Source: Mycobacterium sp. AZCC_0083
Lineage (GTDB): Bacteria; Actinomycetota; Actinomycetes; Mycobacteriales; Mycobacteriaceae
NCBI RefSeq assembly: GCF_014202335.1
Contig: NZ_JACHGP010000010.1
Coordinates: 1 to 64,000, forward strand
Reading direction: 5' to 3'
Length of the DNA stretch: 64,000 nucleotides
The position numbers were made by a program, and so were the translations under genes. Position 1 is the first letter of the stretch, and every line of letters begins with the position of its first letter. This document shows, one piece after another, positions 1 through 7,891 of the stretch. Under the pieces are notes generated by a model that saw nothing but the letters and a program-made list of their open reading frames with translations, did no database searches and was not told the DNA's origin.

Positions 1-46
1 CCAGCAGCATCGAGGGAGGCCCGCCCTTCTCGGCGGAGCCACACGG

Positions 47-92
47 GTGGGGAATTTCGATGAGCGGCAGTGGGGAATTTCAGCGAGCGCGG
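47..92. repeat. Two short direct repeats resembling an IS21-type element end
   Basis: GTGGGGAATTTC occurs at 47-58 and again at 70-81, a 23-bp period, each followed by a related TGAGCG/CGAGCG tail. Several spaced copies of a short repeat at a terminus are a habit of IS21-family elements, and similar GGGGAATT repeats occur in actinobacterial members. No istA/istB gene is visible here, so the element body, if any, lies left of the window. The repeat is seen directly; the IS assignment is inference. Confidence 0.4.
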
Positions 93-113
93 TCACGGTC
101 GCCAACGGGAGGA

Positions 114-239
114 ATGCTTGACGTGGCGATCAAGAAGCAGAAAGCAGCGGGCGCCAAGTTCGCGAAGCAGGCGCGGTCCAAAGGATCGACCAAGGTCGGC
201 CGACGGGCCAAGAGCAACGGCCGTCAGCAGAAGCGCTGA
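114..239 (+). CDS. Small basic protein of the island (41 aa)
   Basis: An ATG at 114 follows a good Shine-Dalgarno (GGGAGG at 107-112 region) and opens a 41-codon frame rich in Lys, Arg, Gln, Ala and Ser with almost no acidic residues. The stop is 3 nt before the next gene, so the two are almost certainly co-transcribed. Such short highly basic proteins are common in phage and island DNA and may bind nucleic acid. No family is recognised; the reality of the gene rests on the ribosome binding site and the tight spacing. Confidence 0.5.
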   Translation: MLDVAIKKQKAAGAKFAKQARSKGSTKVGRRAKSNGRQQKR

Positions 240-242
240 CGA

Positions 243-482
243 ATGGCGAAGCGACGCAACATCAAGCGCGACCGCCGCGGGAGATTCGCGCCGACCGGCT
301 CGCGGTCGTCGCGGGTGAAACGCGCCGTGCCGACCAAAGTAGTGTCGCGCAAAGTGAGCGCTGGTCGTGTCGGCCCTGGCGGCGAGTATGTCGGCGTGCG
401 CCCCGGGATCGAACTCAAACCAAAGCGCGGCCGTTCGCGCTACTACGTCGGGGTCAGCGCCGGTCGCCGCGTCTCATACTGA
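243..482 (+). CDS. Small Arg/Gly-rich basic phage-like protein (79 aa)
   Basis: The frame starts at ATG 243 with MAKRRNIKRD and is strongly basic throughout, ending in a Gly/Arg/Tyr segment (RSRYYVGVSAGRR). It follows the 41-aa basic gene by 3 nt. The N-terminus resembles short uncharacterised proteins in mycobacteriophages and integrated elements. The charge suggests a nucleic-acid-binding or structural role, but nothing in the sequence proves it. Confidence 0.6.
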   Translation: MAKRRNIKRDRRGRFAPTGSRSSRVKRAVPTKVVSRKVSAGRVGPGGEYVGVRPGIELKPKRGRSRYYVGVSAGRRVSY

Positions 483-531
483 ACGACCGCCAAGGCGTCG
501 TGAAGAGCTTCCGAGAGTCCAGACCAGTTCG

Positions 532-885
532 CTACTTCTTCGGCAGTCCTTCTGAGATGAACCGAAGGATTTGCGCGTACGAGCGTGGCGCGGGCGGTTC
601 AGGTAGTGGCTGGTTGCCTCCGGGCCGCATCTCTTGCATCGCATCGAGCAGAACTCGCATGAAGTCCTGATTCTTCTGCTCGGTTTGAACGAGATGCTCA
701 AGCAGCAGCCCGCAGAGATTCACCGCGTCGGTGGCAACTCGCGCGGCACCGTCGAGATTGGTGAGGTATTTGTCCAATCGGCCTTGGGCGCTGACCACTT
801 CGTCGCCGTCGATCGCCGCGCTCCCAACGATGGCGATCACGTTCTTGATGTCGGCGACCTCTTCCGGCGTCCAGTTAGTGCTCAT
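532..885 (-). CDS. Hypothetical protein of the island (117 aa)
   Basis: ATG at 885 starts a 117-aa acidic to neutral protein (MSTNWTPEEV...), converging on the two basic genes. It is predicted largely helical from its Ala/Leu/Glu pattern (residues 5-85), with a Pro-rich linker (PLPEPPAPRS) before a short C-terminal helix ending in KK. No signal peptide or membrane segment is visible. No strong ribosome binding site precedes it; a leaderless transcript is possible, as is common in mycobacteria. Function unknown. Confidence 0.55.
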   Translation of the reverse strand: MSTNWTPEEVADIKNVIAIVGSAAIDGDEVVSAQGRLDKYLTNLDGAARVATDAVNLCGLLLEHLVQTEQKNQDFMRVLLDAMQEMRPGGNQPLPEPPAPRSYAQILRFISEGLPKK

Positions 886-945
886 AAATTTGAGTATGCC
901 GTTACAGAGGTGAGGAATGTAGCCGTGATCCTCTCGCCGGGCTAA

Positions 946-1569
946 TCATTGCGGATCAGGATAGGCGCGGGTAATCGGGCCAATGGCGTCGAAGGCGGTT
1001 ATCGTCGGTTGCGCGGTGATGGTCGAACCATCGGGCGCTCGCAGAACCACCGTCGCAGTGTCACCGTCCAGATTGCACGACAGCACAGTGAGCGGTTCGC
1101 CGAGATCCGGCCAGGCGGCCTGCGCCATTTGACTTGCGCGTCCCTGCGCGTCCCGGCCGTCCAGCGGTCTGGGATTCCAAGCCGGTGGGTGCAAGTCGCG
1201 CAGCCGCTTGCCAACACCCTTCAATCCGTCATACGCCGCGCTACCAAGTATGCCGCTGACTGCTGCCGAAGTCACCCACATGAACAGCTCCAGCGATGCG
1301 CCGGATGCGCCCCAGCTAGTCGTTCTTAGGCGCTCTTCACTTAAGAACGAATCGTGGATCGACCCACCGGCAGGATTGGGCGTGTAGTGCAGCCGCTCGA
1401 CTTCGTGCCGCAACCGCTCGCGGTCGATTGGCATCCCGGCATCAGAGATCAGGACAACGGTGGCGCGGCCCGTCATATCGGTCTGGCCGTCAATTGACCG
1501 GTAGACGATCCGTACCTGATCGACGTAAACCCCACCGGGCTCGCCGGGGGTTTCGACGTAATCAATCAT
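946..1569 (-). CDS. Hypothetical protein with one membrane segment (207 aa)
   Basis: I place the start at ATG 1569 (MIDYVETPGE) because the longer upstream reading (to 1752) would overlap the divergent gene starting at 1674 and looks non-coding. Residues about 92-113 (ELFMWVTSAAVSGILGS) form a plausible membrane helix between an N-terminal half with predicted beta-alpha character and a C-terminal domain of about 70 aa (DGDTATVVLRAPDGS). The gene is divergent from the D...ExK-motif gene, and the roughly 105-bp gap probably holds promoters for both. No family recognised. Confidence 0.55.
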   Translation of the reverse strand: MIDYVETPGEPGGVYVDQVRIVYRSIDGQTDMTGRATVVLISDAGMPIDRERLRHEVERLHYTPNPAGGSIHDSFLSEERLRTTSWGASGASLELFMWVTSAAVSGILGSAAYDGLKGVGKRLRDLHPPAWNPRPLDGRDAQGRASQMAQAAWPDLGEPLTVLSCNLDGDTATVVLRAPDGSTITAQPTITAFDAIGPITRAYPDPQ

Positions 1570-1673
1570 GCAGTCATCGTCGCAGTTCGGTCGGACAAGA
1601 GCATCGATGACGCGGGTGCCGTTCGACAAAAAGCGCCGAACATTGTGGGTGCCGGTTCGTACGATGGGCTGTC

Positions 1674-3143
1674 GTGAAGGCGTACGAGGCTGGCGAGCCA
1701 TACACCGGCAAGCGAATCCGGCGAATGCAACGCAGACTAGTGAAGCTTGCAAAACGCGCGGAGATGACCGAACTGCTGACCGAGGGCGTCGATGTCTTCA
1801 TCGGCTTTCAGGATGACCTCTTACGCTTCCAGGCGGTGATCCAACGCGACATCGGCGCGCTCAAGCGAACGGTTCGAAGAAACAGCGAGGCGCGACCGTC
1901 GTTAGATTACTTGCGTGTCCTTCGTTGGTATGCACGCTGTGTGGGCGATGCGCTCGCCTGGCAGGTTCTTCTGTTCGACCGCAAAGCAATAGCAGCGTTA
2001 ATGAGCGGACCCAAGCCCGGTGTCGTGGAGATAGCGCCGAACACACAAGCCGTTGTGACCATGGCGGGGCATCTTCTAGGACAACAGTTCGGCGTCCCGA
2101 TCATTCACGACATCACCAACTGGTTGCGCATCGGCGACATCACTTTCATGCAGCCGAAGAAGAAGGGCGAGTGGCGATTTCAAACGGTCGAACTGAAGAG
2201 TTCTGTCCGGGAGAGTGAAACCGCCGAGGACGGTGTGACAAACGCTGTTCTCGCGGTCAATATCTGGAGCAATGAACGGATAGACCTGCTGACGGAGATC
2301 GCTGATAGGCCCACGGTTGGTGCCGTCGCGCCGTCGCAGGAAGCTGCCCCGAAGCGCAATCCGTTGGAGAGCGATCGTCGCTTGCAGCGGCAACTTAAGC
2401 GGCTGGACAAAATGATCGAGCGTCGCGACATGAAAGACAACGCGATGACGACCATTGAGGGCGTCCCGAACATCTTGCTCAAGCTCGAACACGACGACAC
2501 GCATCATTGGGTTGACTTGAGGCGCGCGATACGGGTCGCTCGGCTTGACGGCTTTGCCTTCTTCTCGGTCGACAACTTCATCGCGTACGCCCTCTTCTAC
2601 CAACGGGACGGCGTAACAGAAGAGCACATGCAGAAGTTCCGGAAGCAATACGTCGACCGGGTTGCAGAAGAGCTTCATCCTGGGGAAGCGGCGAACCCGT
2701 TTCTCCTTGTCCGTGAAGTTCCGATGAAAGAAGAGTACGACTTGGATGGTTTTCCGATCATGCGCTTCTTCAGCTACGAGATTCCACAGGTCGCCGTCAG
2801 CGACTTGATACACCGTCGTCTGGTGATCGCAGCAGTAGCCAATTGGGCTCGGCTCGATCGAGCGCTCGTCGATGCGGGTGTCTCAGTAGTGGGAACCAAC
2901 GCGACCGAAGCCGACCAATCGCTTCCGTACTCCATCGAGATTTCTTGGCCCACGGGCGACAAATTTCGCGTTGATACGCCCATGGCTCAAGTATCACGTG
3001 AGGTCGTACGCGCGATCTACGAGTTTCTCAGCCTTGAGGACGTCGTGCAAAAAGTCGCATCGATCAAGCTCATTCCGGAATTGATTTCGTACGACGAATG
3101 GGACGCGTCACTCAAAGCCCAAACGGCCGACGAGTCGGAGTGA
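1674..3143 (+). CDS. Large hypothetical protein with a D...ExK nuclease-like signature (489 aa)
   Basis: The GTG at 1674 opens a 489-aa soluble protein with no signal peptide. Around residues 152-176 the order RIGDITF, then about 15 residues, then TVELKSS gives D155...E173-x-K175. That hydrophobic-D...hydrophobic-E-x-K pattern is the core of the PD-(D/E)XK nuclease fold. The N-terminal 70 residues are basic (TGKRIRRMQRRLVKLAK); residues 230-260 are a Lys/Arg-rich, probably coiled stretch; and the C-terminal half is mixed alpha/beta. It is divergent from the membrane-segment gene at 946-1569. The nuclease reading is inference from a short motif; the rest matches nothing I recognise. The gene is visibly less GC-rich than the core chromosome. 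Confidence 0.65.
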   Translation: MKAYEAGEPYTGKRIRRMQRRLVKLAKRAEMTELLTEGVDVFIGFQDDLLRFQAVIQRDIGALKRTVRRNSEARPSLDYLRVLRWYARCVGDALAWQVLLFDRKAIAALMSGPKPGVVEIAPNTQAVVTMAGHLLGQQFGVPIIHDITNWLRIGDITFMQPKKKGEWRFQTVELKSSVRESETAEDGVTNAVLAVNIWSNERIDLLTEIADRPTVGAVAPSQEAAPKRNPLESDRRLQRQLKRLDKMIERRDMKDNAMTTIEGVPNILLKLEHDDTHHWVDLRRAIRVARLDGFAFFSVDNFIAYALFYQRDGVTEEHMQKFRKQYVDRVAEELHPGEAANPFLLVREVPMKEEYDLDGFPIMRFFSYEIPQVAVSDLIHRRLVIAAVANWARLDRALVDAGVSVVGTNATEADQSLPYSIEISWPTGDKFRVDTPMAQVSREVVRAIYEFLSLEDVVQKVASIKLIPELISYDEWDASLKAQTADESE

Positions 3144-3334
3144 ACCCGCCAGGCGGTGCAGCCAGGGCAGCTAACGAGTCCGCGCCACCAGCGAAGACGC
3201 CACTGGAAGGTCGATGCTTGATCCCGCCTGACGTTTACCGTCGGATCAACAGCGGGTGTCTGAGGCAAGTCCGATACTCGAACATCGCTATCTTCGGGCG
3301 ACGGTCACCCCCTCGTTCCTTCTAGGTTCAATAA

Positions 3335-3676
3335 ATGGCGAAATCAACTGACAATCCTCAGTTCCGGAGTCAGCGGGGCAGGCTGGGTGCCTACACCTCG
3401 TGGGCAAAGACGGAGGACCGGGCGGCCCGTACGCTGCCGGCGAGGCGAGCGATGCTCGACAAGTTCGAGACGGAAGTCGACCCCGAGGGCAAGCTCACGA
3501 TCCAAGAGCGTGCCAAGCGCGCCGAGTACGCGCGTATGGCGTACTACCAACGACTAGCGATGAAGTCCGCGGCAGCACGCCAGGGGCGCAAGCTGATCTG
3601 CCAGACGTGCGGCCAGCCCAAGGAATCCGACGCCCCGATGTGTCGGAAGTGTCTGGGTAAGCTGCGCGAGCGGTGA
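3335..3676 (+). CDS. Small basic protein with C-terminal zinc-ribbon motif (113 aa)
   Basis: ATG at 3335 starts a 113-aa protein. The first 80 residues are basic and helical (ERAKRAEYARMAYYQRL); the end carries CQTCGQ and then MCRKCLG, a CxxC...CxxC pair expected to bind one zinc. Similar proteins sit near excisionase and replication genes in actinobacterial integrative elements. Its stop overlaps the GTG start of the next gene (GTGA at 3673-3676), so they are translationally coupled. Likely nucleic-acid-binding; exact role unknown. Confidence 0.65.
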   Translation: MAKSTDNPQFRSQRGRLGAYTSWAKTEDRAARTLPARRAMLDKFETEVDPEGKLTIQERAKRAEYARMAYYQRLAMKSAAARQGRKLICQTCGQPKESDAPMCRKCLGKLRER

Positions 3677-4005
3677 CCGATCTGCCCGCTTGGCTAACGG
3701 TCACACAGGCAGCCGAGTACTTCGGCATCGACCGCGCCGAGATGTACCACAAGGTGCTGCACAATCTGGAGGTTCGACGCATCGGCGCGCGCGGCGGCGC
3801 CATGCCGTTTGGTCGCCTCATCCGAGTCGAACGCGGACCAATACTTCGCCTGCGTGGAGAACCAAACGTGCCGCCGCAGCCACTGCCCCGCTGGGTAACC
3901 ATCAACCAGGCAGCCGCGCACTACCAGATCAGCCCCCGCCTGACTCGCATCCGCATCGACCGCGAGTCACTACTACAGCTGGGCCGCTACCGGAGAACAT
4001 GGTGA
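3673..4005 (+). CDS. Helix-turn-helix protein, excisionase-like (110 aa)
   Basis: The GTG at 3673 overlaps the previous stop. The protein appears to carry two similar short HTH-like segments: LTVTQAAEYFGIDRAEMYHKVL near residues 8-29 and WVTINQAAAHYQISPRLTRIRI near residues 74-95. Each has the T-x-x-Q-A-A opening typical of MerR-like excisionase domains (HTH_17). It is the first of three consecutive HTH genes that overlap or nearly overlap. In integrative elements such proteins direct excision or repress the integrase region. The internal duplication is visible; the role is inferred. Confidence 0.65.
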   Translation: MTDLPAWLTVTQAAEYFGIDRAEMYHKVLHNLEVRRIGARGGAMPFGRLIRVERGPILRLRGEPNVPPQPLPRWVTINQAAAHYQISPRLTRIRIDRESLLQLGRYRRTW

Positions 4006-4487
4006 GCCGCCGCTACATCACCGTCGCCGAAACGGCCGAGCATCTGCAGATCAGCGAGAAGACCGTGCGCCGGCTGATCGCCGACGGCCAGCTATCCGGT
4101 TACCGGATAGGACGTAGCAGTCACGCGCGCATCAGGATTGACCTCGACGAGATCGACGAACAACTGATGCGCCCGATGGCCGAACCCCCGCGGCGACCAC
4201 GCAAGGCAGGGTCGACCCGCACCAGCGCCCGCCCGCTTGCGAAACCGACGACGACTGTCGGCGCCAGGACCGTCACACGGCCCCGCCAACCCACCGGACC
4301 CGATCCCCTCGATGAAACCTTCTGGCGCTACTGCCAGTGCGGCGATCGGGCTATCAGTCACATCTGGACAGACCAAACCCTCGACGAACGAATCGGCGAA
4401 CCGCGGCCAATCGGGTCGTGCGCGGCCTGTAGCTGCAAGGAATTCCTCGAAGACATCAAACGGCGCCGCAAGAAGCGCCAACCGTGA
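3999..4487 (+). CDS. Excisionase-type HTH protein with Cys-rich C-terminus (162 aa)
   Basis: Start ATG 3999 overlaps the end of the preceding gene. Residues 5-50 (YITVAETAEHLQIS, then KTVRRLIADGQLSGYRIG) form a textbook MerR-like excisionase HTH. A Pro/Arg/Thr-rich linker (residues 65-105) leads to a C-terminal segment with CQCGD and CAACSCKEF, likely a zinc site, and a basic tail (KRRRKKRQ). The HTH plus metal cluster suggests a DNA-binding regulator or excisionase with an extra interaction module. Coupled to both neighbours by overlapping start and stop codons. Confidence 0.7.
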   Translation: MVSRRYITVAETAEHLQISEKTVRRLIADGQLSGYRIGRSSHARIRIDLDEIDEQLMRPMAEPPRRPRKAGSTRTSARPLAKPTTTVGARTVTRPRQPTGPDPLDETFWRYCQCGDRAISHIWTDQTLDERIGEPRPIGSCAACSCKEFLEDIKRRRKKRQP

Positions 4488-4726
4488 CCAAACAGCGCAA
4501 ACCAGTGGAACTTCCACCTGGCCTACCGGAATTGGCTACGCCAGCCCAGGTGGCCAAGTACCTCCACACGACGGTCAACTCACTAGCACAGATGCGCTAC
4601 CTCGGGAGCGGCCCAAAGTTCATCAAGGTCGGGCATCGTGTGCGCTACCGCTGGACCGACGTACTGGAATGGCTACGGCACAACACCATTCAACGAACGG
4701 ATGATCCCCGTGGACAACGTGGTTGA
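4484..4726 (+). CDS. Third HTH protein, AlpA/excisionase-like (80 aa)
   Basis: The GTG at 4484 overlaps the previous stop (GTGA). The core, ATPAQVAKYLHTTVNSLAQM followed by GSGPKFIKVGHRVRYRWTDVLEWL, is the classical layout of the small HTH_17 excisionase/AlpA family, including the recognition-wing GPKFIK and the closing W-x-x-D-V-x-x-W. AlpA-type proteins activate excision of integrative elements. With no integrase gene in the window, the cognate recombinase presumably lies left of position 1. Confidence 0.75.
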   Translation: MTKQRKPVELPPGLPELATPAQVAKYLHTTVNSLAQMRYLGSGPKFIKVGHRVRYRWTDVLEWLRHNTIQRTDDPRGQRG

Positions 4727-5567
4727 ACGCAAACTCCCCGGTACGCCCATCCCCTGCGAACAACTGGTTCGCCAATACGAGGACTGGCGCTGGCGCAACG
4801 TGAACAAGGGACCCGGACAGGCGGCCATATTCGACCTTCTCGTCCCCAAGCCCGAAGACACCTATCAATGGCGAATCCAGTTGAACTGCGGCTGCATCCG
4901 CGACGTCGTGACCCACGGGAACGCACTTGAGCGCCTCATGCAGCGATCTGACAATTACCACCACTGGCACAGCGAGGAACAGCTACCTGAGGGCCAATGG
5001 CTGTGCCACGACCCAAAATGCCCACAGCATCGCCTCACCGGCGGCCCGGTGCGCGACATCGTCGAGTGGAGGAAACGGCACGACGACCTACACCACTTCG
5101 AGCCGATGGAGATCGACGGCGAGACAATCGGAACGCCACACGACGACGCGGTTTGGGACGTCTTGCTCAGCTGCGGCCACCTCGACACCAAATTCACCAA
5201 GCCCGGCTGGAAGCCCGAGGACGGACCGGCGCGCTCGACGCGCACCAAAAAGTGGCGGGGGCTGGAGGAAATCCTTCCGGTCGTCGCCAAGGACGATGAC
5301 GACGAAGCCTATTGGCGGCGCATCTACGCCGAGAAGCATCCCCAGCCGGCACCCTTCAACCAGTGCCATACCTGCGCCAACCTTCGAACAGTCGTGGCCT
5401 ACGAGGGCGTCGGATGGGTCAAACCAAAGCCGAAATCGGTGAAGCCGCCCAAGCCGAAGCCGCCCGCGCGCAAGACGCTCGAAAAACGTTTGAAGAAGTT
5501 GGAATCCGAAGCCGCACAGCTCAGGGAAGAACTGAAGACACTGCCCGTAGTCGATGACAAGCAGTGA
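4701..5567 (+). CDS. Hypothetical Cys/His-rich protein with duplicated metal-binding module and C-terminal coiled coil (288 aa)
   Basis: I choose ATG 4701 (MIPVDNVVER), inside the end of the previous gene, because the longer frame from 4638 would start deep in that gene. Two similar halves can be seen: W-x-I-x-L-NCGC (around residue 60) with CHDPKCPQH (around 108), and W-D-V-L-L-SCGH (around 156) with CHTCAN (around 222). This suggests a duplicated zinc-binding unit. The end is a Lys/Pro linker followed by a heptad-like coiled coil (LEKRLKKLESEAAQL). No catalytic motif is recognised. It closes the coupled run of small regulatory genes. Confidence 0.6.
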   Translation: MIPVDNVVERKLPGTPIPCEQLVRQYEDWRWRNVNKGPGQAAIFDLLVPKPEDTYQWRIQLNCGCIRDVVTHGNALERLMQRSDNYHHWHSEEQLPEGQWLCHDPKCPQHRLTGGPVRDIVEWRKRHDDLHHFEPMEIDGETIGTPHDDAVWDVLLSCGHLDTKFTKPGWKPEDGPARSTRTKKWRGLEEILPVVAKDDDDEAYWRRIYAEKHPQPAPFNQCHTCANLRTVVAYEGVGWVKPKPKSVKPPKPKPPARKTLEKRLKKLESEAAQLREELKTLPVVDDKQ

Positions 5568-5601
5568 ATCCAGGCGAACGCTCGATGGAAGACGCCGACT
5601 A

Positions 5602-6144
5602 TCACGACGCCAGACTGACTATTACTCCACGCGAGTAGCTGGATTCGTGGAGCATTATCCGGGCTGGCTTCGCGTCTGATGGCATATCGATTATCAGCCC
5701 GACGTCCAATTGGATACCCGGGTTAATGTCGGCTCGGAGCACGACCCCAGGTTCCCCAGAGTCCTTGATCATCGCGTCGGTATCGACGGAAAATTCGCGC
5801 CCGCCACTATCGATCAACTTCTGGTCGGCCGCAGCGTATGTGCGGGCGGTATTGCCGATGTTCTTGACGGTCAGCAACACGGCGAAACCCTTACCAGCCA
5901 TCTGTCCGGAGAGAGGGCGGATCTCGGTGACTATGAACGCCAACCCGTCATCACGGGCTACTTGGCCGATGCCCACTTGCGGAGCTGGGGCAGTCGCCGC
6001 CGTCGGCGCGGGTGCGGTAGGAGCAGCGATGGTGACGGACTTCGTCACGGTCACAGCTGGTGGTGGTGATTCCGAGCTGCAGCCAGCCAGGACCATTGAT
6101 ACCGCCAGCGACACGACGAACTTCGTCGGCTTTGACGTGAGCAT
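5602..6144 (-). CDS. Lipoprotein with DUF4352/telokin-like domain (180 aa)
   Basis: ATG 6144 gives MLTSKPTKFVVSLAVSMVLAGCSSE, a signal peptide with lipobox LAGC near residue 22, so the mature protein is probably anchored in the outer face of the cytoplasmic membrane. A Thr/Ala/Pro linker (residues 30-60) precedes an Ig-like beta domain typical of DUF4352: FIVTEIRP, then FAVLLTVKNIGN, then GVVLRADINPGI. Upstream extension to 6300 lacks coding character. Surface lipoproteins are a known cargo of mycobacterial prophages and islands, some acting in exclusion; that role is speculative here. Confidence 0.7.
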   Translation of the reverse strand: MLTSKPTKFVVSLAVSMVLAGCSSESPPPAVTVTKSVTIAAPTAPAPTAATAPAPQVGIGQVARDDGLAFIVTEIRPLSGQMAGKGFAVLLTVKNIGNTARTYAAADQKLIDSGGREFSVDTDAMIKDSGEPGVVLRADINPGIQLDVGLIIDMPSDAKPARIMLHESSYSRGVIVSLAS

Positions 6145-6350
6145 AAGGTGCAAGCGTATGCATCCGCCGCTAACCGCGGTAGTGCGGCACTGCGGAGTCG
6201 GCCCGTAGTTCGGGCGCCGGGCGGTGGGTGTTCGGATGCGTGTCGGATGAAGTCCTCCCGGGCACACAAGAGGTTGACCAACAGGACCGGCTCGGGCCAC
6301 CGCTGGCCGAACTAAGTTCCCCCAACGCCGCCGTTGGTATGTGCCGGGGG

Positions 6351-6980
6351 TCAGTAGGCGAAAACGTCACCGCAGCCGCGGATATCAGTCTCGACACGCG
6401 TTGGTAGATATTCGAATGTCCGCTCGGCGATGTCCGCCACGCCGTTCGCCCGCGCTTCATTCATCAACGTGTCTAACAACGGGATCAAGAACTCGACGTC
6501 CCGTACTGCATATGCAAGCTGCTCCGGCGTGAACGCTGTCGACAACCAGTTGGATGTCTGTTGAGTCTTGTCAAGCACCACCCCAAGGAACCGCTCCAAA
6601 GTCGGCTTGAGACTGTGCTCTTCGTTGGACGCGGCCGGTCGGACGATCTTCGACAGCACCTTGGTGCACGCCACACTTTGGGCATTCGCCTTCCAATGGT
6701 GTCGCATGAACCTGAGATCGAAGGGCGCGTGATGAAACACCTTTCGAACATGCTCAGACATCAGCAACTCTCGGAGTCTCTCCGGCTGATGGCCGTTCAT
6801 GCGGATTACCTGAGTCCCGACGTCCGGCACGTGCAATTGGCAGGTGCCGATGCGATCGAGCCGCCAGTCGAGGCCGCTGGTCTCGATATCCCAAGCCACT
6901 ATCGCGGCGTCCCTGACGGCCCATTCGAAGTCCGAGGAGACGTCGCCCTCGACCAGATCGACTTCCCGGGTTGAAATCAT
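6351..6980 (-). CDS. RNase D-like 3'-5' exonuclease, DEDDy type (209 aa)
   Basis: The protein is a single exonuclease domain with all five active-site residues: D31 and E33 in AWDIETSGLDW (motif I), D88 in VFHHAPFDLRF (motif II), and Y157/D161 in LAYAVRDVEFL (motif III). This is the DEDDy pattern of RNase D and related exonucleases that use two metal ions. It lacks the HRDC domains of housekeeping RNase D, which is much longer. Its ATG overlaps the stop of the upstream two-TM gene (TAATG), so the two are translationally coupled. The location in an island and the pairing with a membrane protein suggest a role in defence or plasmid/phage biology. Confidence 0.8.
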   Translation of the reverse strand: MISTREVDLVEGDVSSDFEWAVRDAAIVAWDIETSGLDWRLDRIGTCQLHVPDVGTQVIRMNGHQPERLRELLMSEHVRKVFHHAPFDLRFMRHHWKANAQSVACTKVLSKIVRPAASNEEHSLKPTLERFLGVVLDKTQQTSNWLSTAFTPEQLAYAVRDVEFLIPLLDTLMNEARANGVADIAERTFEYLPTRVETDIRGCGDVFAY

Positions 6981-7786
6981 TACTCCCCACCTCCGGTGAC
7001 ATCGGCCAATGCGACCGATCTACTTTGGTTCTCGATCGCATCGAGATCTTCTCTGAAGAAGTCGCTGAACGTCCCTTGCCCCACTAGCAGTGTTGGCACA
7101 TTGCCGCGCCGCCTCCGATTTGCGTAGAGGGTCATGAGCACCTTGTCGCCGAAGTAATAACAGGTGTACGTCGGGTCACCCGCGCGGTAGTAGATGCGAA
7201 TATCGGCGGCACAAGACTCGGCGAGCTCGGCGAACTCCTTAGTTGTCTCGAGGACTTCCCTGCGGATCTTCTGCAACGTGTAGTCGTACCGTTGCGCCAG
7301 GACTCGCATCGTCGGCTCATCGTCGGGGTCTGGGAGAAAGAGCTTCAGCGAGTGATTCTTGTCTTTGGCGAATTCTTCAATTTTCGGCCAATGCAATTTG
7401 CGCCAGCTACTGCCGTAGGAAATGAAGACGGACAGGTGCTTGCACTGTTTAAAGAGGTCCTCCCAGGGGACATCGAGCCAGTTCATCGTCACCCGTTCAA
7501 CGCCCGCTGCACTGACATCGGCTGCGATCCTGGCTTCCGCAAGAACCTCGCGCATGAAGTCTCGCTTCGCCCGAAGGTCCCACAAGACAGCCAGGCCGCC
7601 AATCGTGACGAAGAGTCCTCCGACTTGGTTGGCCGTAGCTTGAAGAGGCTTATGGTGTTCGAACCAGTCGATGTTGGAAACCCACATCAGACAGAATCCG
7701 GCGATCACGATGCCGGCGGCGTAGAGCGCCGTTTTGTACGTCGTTAGCGCCGCTAGCAGGCTGTTTTCGCTACTTTCGCCTGTCAC
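6980..7786 (-). CDS. Two-TM protein with C-terminal PLD/DUF5919-like domain (268 aa)
   Basis: Residues about 19-37 (LYAAGIVIAGFCLMWVS) and 53-70 (NQVGGLFVTIGGLAVLW) are two membrane helices; the rest is cytoplasmic. The C-terminal domain (about 110-260) has HLSVFISYG, LKLFLPDPDDE, ADIRIYYRAGDPTY, FGDKVLMTLYANRR and PTLLVGQG. This is the strand order seen in catalytically dead phospholipase-D-fold domains such as DUF5919. No HKD motif is present, so it probably binds rather than cleaves. It overlaps the DEDDy exonuclease start by one base. A membrane sensor or anchor controlling the exonuclease is a plausible inference. Confidence 0.65.
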   Translation of the reverse strand: MTGESSENSLLAALTTYKTALYAAGIVIAGFCLMWVSNIDWFEHHKPLQATANQVGGLFVTIGGLAVLWDLRAKRDFMREVLAEARIAADVSAAGVERVTMNWLDVPWEDLFKQCKHLSVFISYGSSWRKLHWPKIEEFAKDKNHSLKLFLPDPDDEPTMRVLAQRYDYTLQKIRREVLETTKEFAELAESCAADIRIYYRAGDPTYTCYYFGDKVLMTLYANRRRRGNVPTLLVGQGTFSDFFREDLDAIENQSRSVALADVTGGGE

Positions 7787-7891
7787 GTCACCTCATCCGC
7801 GAGCCTCACGAGTTTCACAGTAAGCGGACTGACCGACAAACCGGCTGCGACGTGCCGATACCTACGACCGCTACCACCCGGGCCTGAGAAT

